The notes beneath the pieces were generated by a model. The model ran no database searches. It was given only the letters and a program-made list of their open reading frames with translations, and was not told the DNA's origin. DNA of 64,000 nt from Moniliophthora roreri (lineage: Eukaryota; Basidiomycota; Agaricomycetes; Agaricales; Marasmiaceae): the NCBI GenBank assembly GCA_001466705.2, contig LATX02000078.1, positions 806,001 to 870,000 on the forward strand, written 5' to 3'. Shown piece by piece: positions 22,224-34,677 of the stretch; the first letter of the stretch is position 1; the number at the start of each line of letters is the position of its first letter. The position numbers were made by a program, and so were the translations under genes.

Positions 22224-23443
22224 TCAATCTGCGTTAACAGATGTGAAAACCAAAGTGCTGCCCACATAGTCGGGGGTAATTTTCTTGAGGTCAGCGATAC
22301 CCAAGTTACCCGCATTAGCGGCAAGCTCATTCTTCAAGATCTTTGCCGCATGAACAACACCATCAACGCCGAACACATTCGAGTACATGAATGGCCTTCC
22401 GACACCAACTGCCTTGACACCCAATGCCAGCAACTTCAATGCGTCGGTCCCGTAGCGGACACCTCCGTCAGCAAGAACGGTGGTGCTGTTGAACACCCAA
22501 GGAGCGTTCTCATGTATCTCCAAAGCCACTTCGAGAGGAGAAGGTACACTATCGAGCTGTCTTCCGCCGTGGTTGGAGAGGAAGATGGCAGGTGCTCCAA
22601 CTTCAACAGCCTTAACTGCATCCTCCCAGGTGAGAATACCCTTGGGAATAATAGGCAGTGAAGTCCAGTTGCGCATCTCGTTGTAGTACTCCCACGAGAA
22701 ATATGTGTACTGTGCGTTGGCGCTACCAACTCCGAATCTGGCCGCACGATGTCTGCTGGCCTCAGCAGGGGCATCAACGGTGAGCATTATAGCCTTGAAC
22801 CCTGAAGCTTCTGCAGCCTGGATCTGTGCCTGTGCTGTCGTCCGGTTGTTGGAGATGTAGATTTGCTGGAAGAGGGTCTGGTTTGATGGAATAGCTTCGC
22901 GAATGGTATCCTTTGAAAGTGTGGCATAATCAGACACCATGTAGAGAATGTTCTCCTGTGCTGCTCCACGCATGAGGTTGAGCTCTGCATCGGGATGCGC
23001 GTAGCCGGCCCGAGCGCAGGGTGAGATGAAGAAAGGAGCAGAGAAGTTGTATCCAAGAATTTCAGTAGGGAGGGACTTCTCGACTTCGGTCACGTCGACG
23101 AGCACACGAGGGCGGAGACGGAAGCGGTAATAGACTTCTAGGTTGTTGCGGTAGGACCATTCTCCAGCCACGCCGTTCCTGTAGTAGGCTGCAAAGTGAA
23201 TGACTGTCAGAGAGCATTAACATGGCAGTATATGTCACCGCACATACTGTAGTTCGGAAGGGGCATGACTTGACGAGCGACCCAATCAAAGTCGGGCAGA
23301 CCGACAACGGAGGTGAGATTGGGTAGATTGCCGCTGAGGGCACCGAGAACACCTTCAATCCCCGTGTCAGGTTCGTTCAAGAATGGGCGAGTGGCATACG
23401 TTGATGCGAGTAGGAAAGACACCAGGGGGAGAGAGACACGCAT
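22224..23443 (-). CDS. Secreted FMN-dependent 2-hydroxyacid dehydrogenase
   Basis: Oxidises L-2-hydroxy acids such as lactate, with FMN as cofactor. Two exons (intron 23189-23247) give 386 aa. An N-terminal signal peptide (MRVSLPLVSFLLASTYA) is unusual for this family. The barrel shows VEKSLPTEILGYNFSAPFFI, MVSDYATLS, LTVDAPAEASR, PIIPKGILTWEDA with the conserved Lys, the catalytic-His motif IFLSNHGGRQLDS, and the FMN-phosphate site LADGGVRYGTDALKLLALG followed by AVGVGRPFMYS. There is no cytochrome b2 heme domain, so it is either an oxidase-like enzyme passing electrons to oxygen or a dehydrogenase with an unknown acceptor. Extracellular action is inferred from the signal peptide alone. Confidence 0.9.
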
Positions 23444-25101
23444 CGCGGTCTTAGTTCTTCAAGGGGAGGACAAGGAGGGTACGGAGCCACAAGTTGAGAA
23501 TCGTCAGTCCTTATATGACACTGGATCTGGGGACAAGCATGACACCTGGAAGAAAAGGAGATAAAAGGAAAAAACTTGCACCGCCGTTGTTGCAAGAGAT
23601 TTACCAAGCACGAAAGGAACGAGCGACTGAATTTGTAGTGTTCGGTGGTATATGGCGGCAAAATCTTTACGTGTGTCCACTTTGGAGTCCGACTCTTGGC
23701 TTTTTCCACTTTGAACCTTGATCTGAAGTCACTTTGGAAAGTTGAGGGATATCAGAGTTTGACGTACTTGGTAAAGGAATACGGAGGAATAGGTACCTAA
23801 ATGGGACATCAACGACGTGGTATGCAACCCTCATTCTTATCGCCAAGTATGTGGTGAACCGTACGCAGCGACCTGTAACGACATGCAGAAAAATGGTATG
23901 AGCTTGTGCGTCAACGACGTCCCCGAGGTGTTGAAAAAGTGTCAAAGAATATTGCTGACTTGTTGCAAGCTGTTGAGCTGCGCAAGGCGGAAGAACCGTT
24001 TGATCGGTCCGGATAATCTTAGGCTTCGTTCGGATACTCTGACGCGGCCGTTTCTCAGCGTTTCTTGCGTTTCTCTGAGAGTCCTAGCACCTGTATTCGA
24101 CATCCACGATGCCCTCAGAGGCCGTATCAAGGCTGATAGCCTTCCGCCGACTTATAGCAGCTGTCGTAGCCTATTTTGTTCACATTACCGTTGTCATAAT
24201 GGCACTCTACGCTTCACCATTTTACTGGAGGCACAACTCGACTCTTACTAGTGAAATGTGGGTACAAGAACCCATTCATGTACACCCTGGCCACATTAGA
24301 AATGAACTGGGGATGTGAGTACAGTTTTAAGCTTTACGGTTTTCTGGGTGCCCATGAATAGAAAATGAGCAACGGAGGTTCACGCGTTCACGATTACAAG
24401 ACAGCAGCTCTCATAGAAACGCAGGAAACGCTACTTTTAATTTAGGAAATATTTTGCAGAAACGCTGAGAAACGGCCGCGTCAGAGTATCCAAACGAAGC
24501 CTTATCTGCCGTTATTAGGGCAAGGCTTGGGATGATATTGTATTGCTTCCCGTTAGTCCCAAAGGAAGTCCCAAGATCCAACGTAGTAGTAGCGCTGGTA
24601 CTGAAAAAAAAAAAGAGAAATCTTGGATTCCTGGAAGCATCCACCTGATTGTCTAGAGATGGGCAAGAGTACTGCTGTTCAATAACATGAATTAACAATT
24701 ACTCTGATGGGATGTAAGATGAATGGGGTGGTGTTCACGAGGGTTCATGCATATGTTCATGACGTGGCGAATACCGTCCAACAAGTGGCCTCTTTGCATA
24801 TCCGACCGGCCGCATCGCACATATTATGACCAGTACAAGAACCAAATGCATGTCTCCGGAGGATCTACGGTAGGTATAATGTATAAGAGAGTAAGCTTGA
24901 GGTCATTTCTTTTGGGACCCGTAGCCAGCTCGAGGGTACCTGTAATTGCGACGAATTTTAAACTAAGTTTCCCAGCTTTAAGTTATGTATGGATGCAGCA
25001 AACCAGGGGATATGCAGAGTGAAGCAAAATTCGGAGAAAGAATGAAAGTGACAGGAAGAACCGTATGCATGAAGATAAAGATGGAATCCAAAACCGCCAC
25101 T
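23444..25101. other. Intergenic region containing a MITE
   Basis: No gene supported outside the 480-bp element at 24022-24501. A poly-A run lies near 24602-24615. Confidence 0.5.
24022..24501. mobile_element. Tourist-like (PIF/Harbinger) MITE, 480 bp
   Basis: Terminal inverted repeats of about 44 bp at 24022-24065 and 24458-24501 match at all but one position. The ends begin GGCTTCGTTCGGATACTCTG (left) and, reverse-complemented, GGCTTCGTTTGGATACTCTG (right). The element is flanked on both sides by TTA (24019-24021 and 24502-24504), a 3-bp target duplication as made by PIF/Harbinger transposases. The GGC..GTTTGG-like end is also reminiscent of Tourist elements. The inside holds no transposase, only a short open frame without known motifs, so it is non-autonomous. 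Confidence 0.8.
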
Positions 25102-28100
25102 TCACATTGCGACGCCAGCATACGCGCTCTCAGCTTCCTCTGCCTCCGAATGAGTCCGCGCGTGCGTACTTGCGCCGGGGTTCTTCGAAGTCGGTGTTGC
25201 CAGCAAATTTGGTGAGCTAGAAGGAGCAGGACCGGGCGTTTTTGGCTCCTCATCCAGCGATTTTCTGCCTCCCTCGATTGACCCCTGCTTGCTTTCAGCC
25301 GCCGCCCAAGAGCTAGTCGATGATGATGGCGAGATAGCTGTAGGACTAGCAATGACCTGAACTCTTGCTTCCAATGAATCGCCACCCTCCGAGTCGTCCG
25401 AACGTATCCTCGTGTGCAGATCCGACCCACTCGAAATGCTGATTGTACTGTTCCTCGTAGAACTCACCCCCTTGTCCTTCTCCATCTCGTGTTCCCAGGG
25501 CTTCTTGGCAACACTCCCGGCCTCGCCGAACTCTCCGACACTTGGAAGACTTTCTATGCTTTCACTTGGAGAGGTGGCACTAGGCGCGCTTGTGGAGTTG
25601 CGAGATAGTGAGAACCTTCCAACTCTACTGCTCACGAACGAGCCAATACCCGAGCCCCATGAGGATAGACTCTGCCTTGCTGTTGCTGGAGGGCTTTGAT
25701 TATCCGACGTTGTAGGGGTATTTGGCGTCGGTGATGTATTGGAGCCTGATCCGCTTCCAGTGGAGGTGGTACTCGCAGTAGATTCTCGCCTCGGGCCCCA
25801 AAGGTTTGGTCGAACGAATCCAGCTAATGGAGAAGTCGCTGGTTGGGATTCCGCAGGTGCAGATTCCAACTCGGCTTTGGAAAGGACTTCGATCGGAGGA
25901 CTGTCTCCAGCTGGAGCTGTGGGTGCCATAGTGTTCGCTGGTGTTGGTGCCGGTCTGGACCATCTTTCTCTCATCCCTGCAACTGCATTGAATAACCCTG
26001 TAGCCCCAGCGCTTATGGCCTCTCTAGCTGGGGCCAACTGTTGGTCGAGTTTCAGATCTTGTATTCCTTCTGACAAACGGATTCCAATATCTGAGACAAT
26101 GGTGGGTGGTGCTGGTGTTGGATGTCTAAAGGAAGTAGATTTAGACGGCAATACTCAGCCTGGGAAGTGTCAGCTTACCTGGGCTCAATAATGTCGAACA
26201 ATGCTTGATCGGTAGTGCGATCCCAGACCTCATACGCATTTGTCGTCTTGAACTCTTGTATCCAGAGCGGGTTGAAATCTTCCGCTGACGAAGCCTCAGC
26301 ACCTGTTCGGGCAAGTATCATTACACGTGCTCCGGAAGGAGAAAGTAGAAGAGACCAACCAGTGCCACCAACGACATCCATACCTTCGTTCTTCGCCAAG
26401 AAGTCACGATATCGTACACTTGCTAACGCCGCAGAAATATATTCCTCGAACTGCGGAAGAGCCACTTTTGAGTCTCCAGATGCGGGTAAGTCAGAGACGG
26501 GTTTATAAATACCTTCGTTCGCAGATAATCATCAGACCCTTTGAATCCACCCAAATTGGACTCTATACTTTCGTTTACATCACGAACAATTCCATCCATC
26601 CATTTCCGATCCGCGGGTGTTAGAGAGACCATTCGCTCTAGGTTAGGATTGCGGAACTCGAGCGAAGCTTCTTCAATCTAGGGCGAAATTAGCCTTGAAA
26701 AGACGTTCGTATAATCCGTTCCTCACATTGACAATCATATCACAATCACTCCTCGAATTCACGATAGAGTTCGTGCTTCCACAAAGCCATGAAGGCGTTG
26801 AGCGCAAGAGGTCCAGTTGCTGCAGCGGAAGATACGGTTGGAAGAACGCGTCCTAATCAGCGACGCAATGTCAGTCAGTGCCTGCGCTTAGTCAGCCGAG
26901 CACTCACCTTCCCAAACAGGTCCAAGGGAAGCCCAATATACCGCCTCATGCTCTTCGGGTCACTCGTACGCAACTCTGTAGGTTTTTCCAGCGTCTTTTG
27001 TCGTTCAGCTAGTGGCGGAGAACCACAGTCTTCTAACGATTGTAATAATCCGGGAATCAATGAGAGTAAGGAATATTGATATGTGCATAACCGTTCCACG
27101 GGGTGTGATGTGAATATGATCTAAACAGTAACATGTCAGTGTCAATCCCAGGTAGGCGTGATGCATGATGAGTAGAATGAACGAGTCGACGGACGTGAAT
27201 ATAATGAGTGGATGTATTTAGCACGAATCACGCACCCGTTTTTGTAATATAAGCGCCTTCAGGATCACCAAGGTACGGTGTCGGAATGCATGGACAAAGT
27301 CTCGTCTAAAGCATCCGAGATGAGCTATACCCACAATTGAGGTGGAAAACAACTCACAGGCTTGTGCCTACGGTACCAACCCACTTCAGATGCTTAGTCA
27401 GGCACTCGAGAAAATGTGGACTTACCCATATACAACCCACTCTCCGTCAGCTGCCCCCTCAGTGAAGCTTCTAGCCCAGACTCGAATTCATCGAGAATCT
27501 CGGTAGAAGAAAAGTCTCGTTGTTGGAACAAAGCGGTCGTTACAACACCTAGTTTATCCCTGTGAACCTCAAAATCAATTTATGTCCGAAATACAAACAG
27601 AAGAAACCCGACCGTATAGGGCCAAAAACAGGCTTGCTCGCTAACACCACAACGGCCTTCTGCACTATCGAGCGCGTCACGTCGGGCATTTTGACAAGGA
27701 GAGCGGAGGCGGCTATTTGTTGATTGCATGATATTCCAAATATTGTAGTTGGATTTGGTTGTGATGAAGGAACGATATGGAAATATGAATAGTCTTCTGA
27801 GCTCTGGAGGTGGTGAATTAGTACGTGCATGCATGAGGATATGGGGAACGAATTGGGTATTGCGGTGACTTCGGGAAAGATGACACATGGATCACAAAAC
27901 AGCCTCATAACTGGGGGAAAAGAATGACTCATGAAAGCGCTCACGAAGAGATGGATCAAAGCAGGGGCGACGGTAAACTCACAAGATGTGCACCATCCGG
28001 AAGAGCCAAAAACGGTAGCATGCGTGCTACTTCAGGGTCCTCGAATACCTCGCCCTTCGACCATTCAATTTTAGGACCAACCTAGATGTCCCAGAAGTGA

Positions 28101-28774
28101 TTTTGGCCACCAGAATCGAATACAGAGGCAACCATGACACCAAAAGACATCGCATCACAGAGAGAATCAGCACTGACGTACGAAAAACAAAGAGAATAAC
28201 GCACCAGGTGATTAAAATCAACCAGTGCAATACCAAGCACCAATTTCCCACTTCCTGTACCAATGAGCACACTCTCCGGCCTCGCCTTTTTCCCGCTCGA
28301 AGTCGAGTAAGTGGAAGCAATTGACCTCGAGTCCGTGTCACTGCGGTGCGCGATGGGCGGATAGGTTGGCTTCAACTCTGAGTCGTGGTCCAGTACCGAA
28401 GGTGACGCTGATGTATTCGGCGACTCTTCAAGGACACTGGGACCGCCACCAGTATAAATACTAGCAGCGTCATCTGCCTCTGAAAAGTCTGACGAGTCGA
28501 ACGTCTTTGGCCTTTCATTAGAGCTGTCTTTTAACGTCGTTACTGAATTTGACGTTGCAGACGATCCAAGGTTTAGCTCCCTGAGTAAATCTTCGACCTC
28601 TTTTCCCGTCTTTCCTAGCTTCTGTTCGCGTAAAGAGTTTCTTTGAGATACTGCAGGTGAAGAAAGTGATATAGAACGTTGAGATGCTGTGTCTCCATCC
28701 GAGTCCCGGTCGTGACCGTCGTCCCGTAAAAAGTCCTTAATGTCGTGAGGGTCCGTGGTGAGTGTCGAAGTCAT
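25102..28774 (-). CDS. AVL9: AVL9-type DENN domain protein
   Basis: Avl9-family proteins act in late exocytic transport at the Golgi through a DENN module. On the minus strand the order is: Ser-rich N-terminal extension of about 200 residues; VLGIALVDFNHLVGPKIEWS; MLPFLALPDGAHL; SSEDYSYFHIVPSSQPNPTT; FGISCNQQIAASALLVKMPD; VLASKPVFGPIRDKLGVVTT; ESGLYMG; HPVERLCTYQYSLLSLIPGL; IGLPLDLFGKDAFF; NPNLERMVSLTPADRKWMDG; FKGSDDYLRTKFEEYISAAL; FNPLWIQEFKTTNAYEVWDR; then a Ser/Thr/Pro-rich tail of about 340 residues. Checked introns include 28082-28204, 27804-27982 and 27560-27613; about eleven exons in all. An in-frame start at 28891 is possible. The long polar tail is larger than the conserved core needs. 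Confidence is high for identity, moderate for every junction. Confidence 0.88.
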
Positions 28775-29005
28775 AGTGCTGGCAAAACTATCGAATCGAG
28801 GTGTCCAGATTACCAGATTCAGAAATGACAGGCACGTGTCTTGTAACCAGCCTAAGCCACCTGTGCTCCTGTCCTTAGGCCTTAGCACCAAAATTCAAAT
28901 ACCGCACGGATCCGTAAGGCAAGGCGCTGCTACTCGGGCTCGTAGCTCCTTGCCTTCTTACCGCCACCATCTCTACCTCTCCCAGAGCGGGGATTCTCCG
29001 TCAAC

Positions 29006-29844
29006 ATGCTAGTTTTTGACCTATATATTCTTCTCGGGGTTCTCTCAATCTCGTTGGCTTCACCGGTGGAGCCGCAGCAACCTCTTGGATTGGCTGAAGA
29101 TGGAAATTCTATGCCCGGGATTATTACTGACCCAATCGGAATTGGATGGGTGGACCCAAGGATAGGTGGTGGAAGAATGCTGGATGTATGTACTCATTTA
29201 TAATCTCTGGTTGTCCTTATCTAACCCTTGATAGTTCGTTACGAAGAAAGTCGGAGAACCTCTCAATGTTATCATATCTGGTCAATCAGACCCATACATC
29301 CTCGCCGAGGATGGATTCCTGAACTATGCCAAGTGCGTCGCCTTCAAGTCGTTGAAATGCATTACATATCTCATGAATACGTAGATCTCTCGGCTTCTCC
29401 CATGAATGCCTAGGCTTACACTATGGCAACATACACACCGCAAACCTCGGAGATGGCGACGGCCGTAAAGACGAGCAACTTTTATTGCGGGAATTCTTTT
29501 TCAAACGCGGTGAAGAATGGGGAACATGCTGGGAGTCACTCGCAGGTGGCAACCACTTCAGAGCATGGAAACAGAATGGCACACAGGCCAATTCTGGCGC
29601 ATGGTTCCTTGCGGCTTCGAAAGAGCATCCATCGTCGAAGAACCATCTCATTGTGGACGACGGGTATAACATCGGGAGGGATTATATCGTCACGTTGGCG
29701 ACGGCTGGAACATGGTGGAAAGGAATGTGGTGGCGAGCAGACCTGGAATGGCAAGAGGGTCTTTTGGATGTTGGCAAGGAAGGTGTCAACCATGGTATTG
29801 AGCAAGATGGGCGCGTCGCTATCCTCGTCGTCAAGCGGCTTTAA
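29006..29844 (+). CDS. Secreted hypothetical protein
   Basis: Three exons (introns 29186-29234 and 29333-29384) give 245 aa. A signal peptide (VFDLYILLGVLSISLASPVE) is followed by ITDPIGIGWVDPRIGGG, FVTKKVGEPLNVIISGQSDP, GLHYGNIHTANLGDGDGRKD and a C-terminal half with GTCWESLAGGNHFRAW, KNHLIVDDGYNIGRDYIV and GTWWKGMWW. The even spread of Gly and Trp and the good splice structure argue for a real, folded secreted protein. I cannot place it in a family with certainty. It is divergent from AVL9 with about 230 bases between starts. Confidence 0.78.
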
Positions 29845-30451
29845 CAGACTCTCGTTTCTCTTCGGTTGATTTACCGTTAGATGCATAGACGCATACTCTA
29901 TAATTAGTGTATTCTGCTCATGACCGTAACGGTTTCTGTGATGTATCTATCCTATGTATTCATTACTTACGATCTCTTTTCACCATATGTAGGTTATCGT
30001 GTATATTGTTTATCTTGTTCATACTAGCACACTACCATATCTCTTTGCCTATAGATACCTTATTTCCACTCTTCTCTGGATACAAGTTTCTTCTCTTCTA
30101 AAGGTGGAAGGCGACAAGCGCTTATTCAGGGTTATGATATGGGTCACCGTTGTGACTTCCGTTTTTTACCCCTCCGAGTCATTCATATTCAGAAGGCGCG
30201 TATGACATTCCTTATTTCAACCTCTGTTCTGCTTATGGGCGCAGACTCTCTAGTTGGTCCCGTCTTGGAGTTCGGGAAAGACGAACAACAGTGGTCAGCA
30301 GGATTGAATAGGCTAACAGCTGGCAATAGAGTACCCCATCATCAAGCCTTGACGACTGATAGGCAATGTACAAGTAACATGTAGAACAGCCTCAAACCAA
30401 CTTAATCCAGGCCCACCACCATCGTTCTCTGCTTGGTAAATACCAAGGCTA
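29845..30451. other. Intergenic region upstream of the NACHT gene
   Basis: AT-rich, with short open frames only. No gene seen; holds the promoter of the NACHT gene. Confidence 0.5.
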
Positions 30452-32880
30452 ATGTTCGCAAATGCCCGCAGCTTCCAGATAAACGATGGGCAATTCAACG
30501 TCGCAGGTCGCGATATCATTCAGACCTGGTATTCGGTAGACCGTACGTCACTGATTTTCTGTGGAATGGGCTTGTGTTGGCCCTAACTTTCCGCCTCATA
30601 CAGCTCTTCAAGCTCTTTGGTATGCCATAAAGGACGTAGGCGCTACCCACAATTCGGAAATACGTCAGCCACCTCCCAAATGTCACCCAGACACTCGTCA
30701 AGAGGTTCTGGTCGTCCTCCACGATTGGATTTACAGTCCATGGCACAGCGAGCCCGTATTCTGGCTTTATGGTCCCGCGGGTGCGGGGAAGTCAGCAATC
30801 GCTCAAACACTCGCAGAATTGGGTCAACAGGAGCGCTACCTGGCTTCTAGTTTCTTCTTTTCGCGATTGCACCCGAGGAAAAACAACGCCAGCACACTCT
30901 TTTTATCCATTGCGTACGAGCTTGCCGCTTCAACACCAGAGCTCCAAGAACCAGTTGGGCAGGCTATCAAGAGGAATCCCGCTATTATACAGGCTTCTCT
31001 TGAGGAGCAGTTTCAGAAGCTTATTGTTGAGCCTTGTAGGTTACTTCAACAGCTACACAGCCATGTATGGGTCATCATCATTGATGGGCTGGACGAATGC
31101 ATCGGAAGCCGGGAACAGAAGCGTATCCTCGCTATTTTGGCGACAGCTTTGCCAAAGGGTATTCACCTGCGTTTTCTCGTATGCAGCAGGCCTGAACCAC
31201 CGATCCGAGAAGCGTTCGATACAGATGCATTCCGTCCATATCTTCGCCGCGTCGCTTTAGACTGGACATTTAACCCCGGCCGGGATATCAAGACCTTTCT
31301 GACCAACGAATTTGAACGAATCCGAAATGATCCCCGAAACACCCACATCCAGTTCCCGGTGCCATGGCCCGCAACTGGCATCATTGAAGAACTTGTCCAG
31401 AAGTCGAGCGGGCAGTTCATCTATCCTGCCACAGTTGTCAAGTTTGTAGATAACGAATACACCGACCCGTGCATGCAGCTGCAGTCCGTTCTTCACCCTG
31501 TTCCTCACCCAAGTTCAGAGTTGATCTCGCCCTTCCATGACCTGGATGTACTTTATCGTCACATCCTTTCCTGCAACCCTCAGCGCTCGAAAGTGCGAGA
31601 GATCATTTGGGCTCTGACATTGATTCCAATGTCAAAGACCACCTTACGGCGCACGCCACGAGAAGTGGGAGCCTTGCTTCTTTTCGATGCAGGAGAAATC
31701 ATCTCAGCCTTGCGTGGAATGCACTCTATTTTTGAAATTGGTGGTCCCGACGACTTTATTCGTCCTCTCCACGCATCCTTCGACGATTTCCTCCGTGATG
31801 CAACGCGGTCTGGCTATTACTATATGGGTGACGCACGGAATCAGCACACGCTCCTTACGCGTTGGCTGCTTCGCGCCTTTACTCTTTATACCGGAACTAA
31901 CATGAAGAAGACCTCGGAACGGTAAGTTGGCGATTTGTAGCACGAATCAATATGAACCTTACAGAACTTTTGATCAATATAGATGGGAGGTACATAGCGC
32001 TGCATGGTACAATTGGGGATATCATTGCTCAAGAAGCACCCTAGACAATGAAGTCCTGGACCACCTTCGAAAGGTCGATTTCACAAAAACTTTCGAGGAC
32101 CATATTCGGTCGGTTAGAGGTGCACACAAAGTTTTCAATGGGACTACACACTTACATTTTGCTGGTATTGTGGGGTTTTTCTCGCAAATTGAGTTCCTAA
32201 CACGGCAATTACTGGTGTGTTCCCACCGCAAGTATTGACCATCCTACTTATACGCGCTACAGGTTAACGATAATGTCGCTAATCAAGTAATATGGCGTTT
32301 CTCTGATTTCATGAGAGGTTTTCAAATCAAGGTATCACACCCAAATGCTCTCTGGGTGCTGAACGGCTTTGCTGTCGCCTTGTGTTGTGTGCTTGTAGGC
32401 CCTAGCCTTCTCTGGTGGGAACAGAAGAATCCTCATATCCTGGAATTCTGCCATCCACAATCCTTCCAGCCGGAAGGTTTCCCGCCTGAAGGTTTTCAAG
32501 TAATTTCTATCGGCAACGATTGCCATTGCACGCGATCGAAGGAGGCTTCCTTACATTTGTCCCTACCATGTTGCGTGTCGACTTTGGAAGATGTATACCA
32601 TATCCAAATGTCGGTCGCCATGAGGACTCCGCTACGCCTTGCAATGCACCATGTGGAGGGCTGGCATGTAGATTCTCAGGGTGGTCTTACTCGTCGAGGA
32701 CAATACACTATCGGGACGTGTTATCTTTGTACGGCCCTGGGTGTCTGCGGACCTTGTCCAGAGTTGCTGGATCTGCTCCCTCCGCTTCTGCCAAAGATCG
32801 AATCCAAGAGGGATCAAGATGGGCTACTGAAGTGGTTACAGGTACTTCAATGCTTCACCTTCGCCCCACATGTATATTAA
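30452..32880 (+). CDS. NACHT-domain NTPase (NLR-like, Agaricomycete type)
   Basis: STAND-class NTPase resembling fungal NLRs, which act in non-self recognition. Four exons (introns 30543-30603, 31922-31982, 32215-32262) give 752 aa in frame. The N terminus MFANARSFQINDGQFNVAGR matches the short leader common before fungal NACHT domains. Then comes VGATHNSEIRQPPPKCHPDT, the P-loop FWLYGPAGAGKSAIAQTLAE, Walker B VWVIIIDGLDEC, a sensor-like FLVCSRPEPPIREAF, SGQFIYPATVVKFV and RPLHASFDDFL. Past residue 500 there are no WD40, ankyrin or TPR repeats; instead a region with LLWWEQKNPHILEF and many Cys and His (DCHCTRS, LPCCVS, TCYLCTALGVCGPCPE). This may be a truncated or alternative sensor end. Another exon past 32880 is possible. 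Confidence 0.85.
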
Positions 32881-33647
32881 CCAGTCGACGGTGTAGTCCT
32901 TTCCACCAGAATACGCTGCTCAAATCTCTCCCCTCATTGCGACGGTAGGAGAGATTCGTTGCACGTGGCATGACCATGACAACACACGGGAAGGCGGAGA
33001 CACTCAGAAATGAGAGTTTGGGGTGTATTTTTGAATGGACTTGAGTCTGACACTTCTTCATTTGCATATAGTATCAATTACAAGGGATGGGCGAGAGTCA
33101 AGGATACAAGTCCAGGCCCCAACGTCGAAGTTATTGATGTAACTCGTAATCAATATATGTCCATATTTCATCTGAATCCTCCATTACACATATCATGGCG
33201 CCTTCCGCATCCAGTACCCAAGATCCCTATAACCACCGTTAGATCCATTGCACGAGAAAGACCTCAGAAGACTCACGAGCCATTCAGCATCATCCACAAT
33301 CAATCTTCTCAAGCCTGGTACAGTCCTCAAAATCTCCGCCGCTTCATCGTTTGAGAGCGTCTTGGTCGGTCGTTTCTGGTCCCTCTTCGCAGTCCGTAAC
33401 TCAAATCACGCCTTCGTCAATCTGCCCGCGTTACTACGAAATCGTCCTATGCCCATCTGAAAAGTTACGAGTCACCACTCGAAGACCACACGGAAGGCCG
33501 AACGAACGTACCAATGCGGCGCCTCGGGCTAGTAGCGACCTCCAACTCCTCCAACCGGTGGCATTTCTCGAGTAATCTCAAAGACCGTTTCTTCACGAAA
33601 GCAGCTCGGAGGTCCAAAGACCGTAGCCTCGACGCATGTTTATCTGC
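32881..33647. other. Intergenic region
   Basis: Open frames at 33010-33354 and 33351-33575 on the plus strand show no domain and no convincing splice context. Nothing I can annotate. Confidence 0.45.
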
Positions 33648-34677
33648 CTAATGATCAACAAGGAGATCCCAGCTCTGCTTTGGTTCCGGGTTCCTCGTTC
33701 GTGGGTGATAAAACGGATAAGAGCTTAGATGTTCCGGCGGGCAGAGGGACACGACGTGTTTGACCCATCTACACACGTCAACGACTCTGTAGTATACCTC
33801 AAGTTCGTTGCATGCCCTATACCGGAGGGTGAATGACTTGAAGGTTCGGAGGGGTGTGAATGTGGGTAGAAGTTCGATGGATCGGTAGTCTGAGAGGAGG
33901 TCTTGATCAGTCTTTGTCTGTATGTACAGGAGTGGAAGAGTCATACAGGATGAATTCCTTCGCCAAAGTTGTAACTCAGACATAGTTCTTGAGAATGCTC
34001 AAGTCGGGATCGAACCGCAAAGATTTGTTCACCGTCGGATGTACGATGGAAAGGACCAACTGAAAGTGACCGCAGGTTTGTCAAGGTAGAAATGAAGTTC
34101 CACACAATACCAGGCAGTAGGTCAAATCCAACAGGCCCGTAGAAAGAACGTGTCTAAAGCAGAGATAGAATGAGAGTTGAACAAAATGGCATGGTATGGA
34201 AACGCTTACCTGGATTACTAGCTCAACCAGCTTCTTTGACGACAGCTTAGACAGCTAATCCGGTATCAGCTAGCGCAAGTTGGGCTCCTTCACACCCATT
34301 AAAACTGCGTCACGAAGGCGCCAGTGTTATAAACTAGGAAGGTCCGGGTCAGATCCGACTAAAGAATCTTCGCGCAAGTATGAACACCCGTTCAGGATTT
34401 CGATGATAAGCGGAAAAGTTCTCTTAGTAGATTGGTCGTTTTTCTGAGTCGAAGCCCAGCCTACAACTTTGAGTGTAACGGATTCCAACTTATCGAACAG
34501 CGAAAAGGCGTTCACGACCAGTGTAGCTGTCAGGGTGGAGCTGCTGGAGCGATGAACGTTTCCTGTTGACGAATTAGTATATATTGTGTACAAGGATGGT
34601 TCTGGCCACACCTGTGAGGGCCACCGCTTTAACACGATGTCGAGTATGAGGTAGAGAAGCTGAGGTTGAAAGGCCAC
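33648..34677 (-). CDS. Possible LRR/F-box-like gene or remnant
   Basis: Stretches that look coding on the minus strand, in order: LYLILDIVLKRWPSQVWPEP, SLFDKLESVTLKVVGW, LSKLSSKKLVELVIQ, then after a GTAAGC..TTTAG intron FISTLTNLRSLSVGPFHR, DGEQIFAVRSRLEHSQEL, and RSIELLPTFTPLRTFKSFTL ending near 33648. The spacing of Leu and the phrases 'LTNLRSLSVG' and 'LRTFKSFTL' resemble the leucine-rich part of fungal F-box-like proteins. Two stops around 34240-34280 can be avoided only by a non-standard long intron, so this may be a pseudogene. No F-box is visible and the start is unknown. Weak call. Confidence 0.35.

Noticed and set aside
24103..24318. Small hydrophobic open frame inside the MITE
   Set aside because: Non-autonomous elements carry chance frames; no transposase motif or splice support.
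33010..33575. Possible gene after the NACHT gene
   Set aside because: Frames lack domains and clear splice sites; could not be tied to the upstream exons.
33990..34020. GGTTCGATCCCGA on the minus strand, resembling a tRNA T-arm
   Set aside because: No matching acceptor, D or anticodon stems around it, and it lies in a coding-like stretch.
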